Positions 4,666-5,545 of a stretch of 5,545 nucleotides of DNA are shown piece by piece. Position numbers and translations under genes: made by a program. Numbering within the stretch: the first letter of the stretch is position 1; the number at the start of each line of letters is the position of its first letter. The stretch comes from RPQJ01 sp963714645 (GTDB lineage: Bacteria; Pseudomonadota; Gammaproteobacteria; Steroidobacterales; Steroidobacteraceae). The notes under the pieces are model-generated. The model had not been told where the DNA came from. It saw only the letters and a program-made list of their open reading frames with translations, and ran no database searches. The stretch spans positions 1-5,545 of the forward strand of contig CAVQQX010000086.1 of the NCBI GenBank assembly GCA_963714645.1, given 5' to 3'.

Positions 4666-5545
4666 GTGGCCGCACCCACCGACACCATCGCCGCGCTCGC
4701 CACTGCGCCGGGACGCGCCGGCATCGGCATCGTCCGCGTCTCCGGTCGCGGCACGGCGGCGCTCGCCGAGCGCCTGCTCGGTCGCCTGCCCGAGCCGCGA
4801 CGTGCCGAACTGCACGCGTTCACCGGCGAGGACGGCGAGCCGATCGACCGGGGTCTCGCGCTCTACTTTCCCGCGCCGCATTCCTACACCGGCGAGGACG
4901 TGCTCGAGCTGCACGGGCACGGCGGGCCGGTGGTCATGGCCCTGCTGCTCACGCGGGTGCTCGACCTCGGAGCACGACCGGCGCGCGCTGGTGAATTCAC
5001 CGAGCGCGCTTTTCTCAACGACAAGATCGACCTCGCACAGGCCGAGGCAGTCGCCGACTTGATCGACAGCGGTTCAGCGGAGGCCGCACGCGCCGCGCTG
5101 CGCTCGCTGCAGGGAGAGTTTTCCGCGGAAGTGCACGCGCTCGCCGAGGCCGTGCTGGAGCTGCGCACGTGGGTCGAGGCCGCCATCGACTTCCCCGCGG
5201 AGGAGATCGACTTCCTCGCCGACCGCACGCTCGGCACGCGCATGGCATCGATCCGCGGGCGCTTCGCCGAGCTCGCCGAGACCGCGCGCCAGGGAGCGTT
5301 GCTGCGCGACGGCTTGACGCTCGTCATCGCCGGTCGCCCGAACGCCGGCAAGTCGAGCCTGATGAATCGCCTGGCCGGCTACGAGGCGGCGATCGTCACG
5401 CCGGTCCCGGGCACCACGCGCGACGTGCTGCGCGAGCGCATCGAGATCGACGGGTTGCCGCTGCACGTGCTCGACACAGCCGGGTTGCGGGACTCCACCG
5501 ACGCCGTCGAGGTCGAAGGGGTGCGGCGCGCGCGCGCCGAGATCG
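4666..5545 (+). CDS. mnmE: tRNA modification GTPase MnmE (N-terminal 293 residues, cut by window edge)
   Basis: MnmE works with MnmG to make the 5-carboxymethylaminomethyl (or taurine/cmnm-type) modification at wobble U34 of certain tRNAs, using a formyl-folate-derived carbon, FAD and GTP. The protein opens with DTIAALATAPGRAGIGIVRV and contains the N-domain motifs SYTGEDVLELHGHGG and GEFTERAFLNDKIDLAQAEA. The central helical domain follows, then the G domain. G1 is GRPNAGKSS (223-231), the switch I region is PGTTRD (248-253) and G3 is DTAG (270-273). The frame is open to the last base; G4 (NKxD) and the C-terminal Cys motif lie outside. The GTG at 4666 was chosen because it gives the family's usual start a few residues before DTIAA. 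CAGG at 4654-4657 lies 8 bases upstream, and there is no better start nearby. Normally mnmE follows yidC; here the toxin gene comes between them. Confidence 0.97.
   Translation, partial: MAAPTDTIAALATAPGRAGIGIVRVSGRGTAALAERLLGRLPEPRRAELHAFTGEDGEPIDRGLALYFPAPHSYTGEDVLELHGHGGPVVMALLLTRVLDLGARPARAGEFTERAFLNDKIDLAQAEAVADLIDSGSAEAARAALRSLQGEFSAEVHALAEAVLELRTWVEAAIDFPAEEIDFLADRTLGTRMASIRGRFAELAETARQGALLRDGLTLVIAGRPNAGKSSLMNRLAGYEAAIVTPVPGTTRDVLRERIEIDGLPLHVLDTAGLRDSTDAVEVEGVRRARAEI

Noticed and set aside
4440..4994. 184-codon plus-strand frame spanning the end of the RES gene and the start of mnmE
   Set aside because: The product is almost entirely Arg, Ala, Ser and Pro and is out of frame with two well-supported genes.

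Overview
The window looks like a chromosomal segment from a high-GC gammaproteobacterium. The gene order (dnaA divergent from rpmH, then rnpA, yidD, yidC and mnmE) is the classic dnaA-rpmH neighbourhood. The protein sequences fit that class: the DnaA N-terminus, YidC with a large periplasmic domain, and YidD with a CRF-PSCS core. The exact lineage cannot be fixed from 5.5 kb. A deep-branching or Xanthomonadales/Nevskiales-like group is a guess from GC content and protein style.

Layout. Positions 1-762 (minus strand) hold the first 254 codons of dnaA, cut by the window edge inside the AAA+ domain. Positions 763-955 are a 193-bp divergent control region. It has one near-consensus DnaA box, a good sigma70-type promoter reading into rpmH, a weaker candidate promoter reading into dnaA, and a small hairpin in the rpmH leader. 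Then, on the plus strand and tightly packed, come rpmH (956-1090), rnpA (about 1087-1476), yidD (1461-1712) and yidC (1722-3422). A 75-bp AT-rich gap follows, then a two-gene toxin-antitoxin module: an Xre/MbcA/ParS-type antitoxin (3498-3893) and a RES-domain toxin (3890-4645). After 20 bp, mnmE begins at 4666 and runs off the right edge inside its G domain.

How the genes relate. rpmH (ribosomal protein L34) and rnpA (RNase P protein) serve ribosome assembly and tRNA maturation. YidD and YidC serve membrane-protein insertion. MnmE modifies the wobble uridine of tRNAs. DnaA initiates replication. The antitoxin/RES pair is the accessory element: it sits where yidC and mnmE are normally adjacent. 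Toxins of this family deplete NAD+ and are neutralised by the cognate antitoxin, which usually also represses the operon.

Points worth a second look are: (i) the RES/Xre module inside a housekeeping cluster, with mnmE placed directly downstream and no visible terminator; (ii) a palindrome over the -35 of the module's promoter and a -10 so close to the antitoxin ATG that the mRNA may be leaderless; (iii) rnpA with no ATG, GTG or TTG start, apparently using CTG in a CTGA overlap with the rpmH stop. The system types themselves are known; I see no wholly unknown gene family here.
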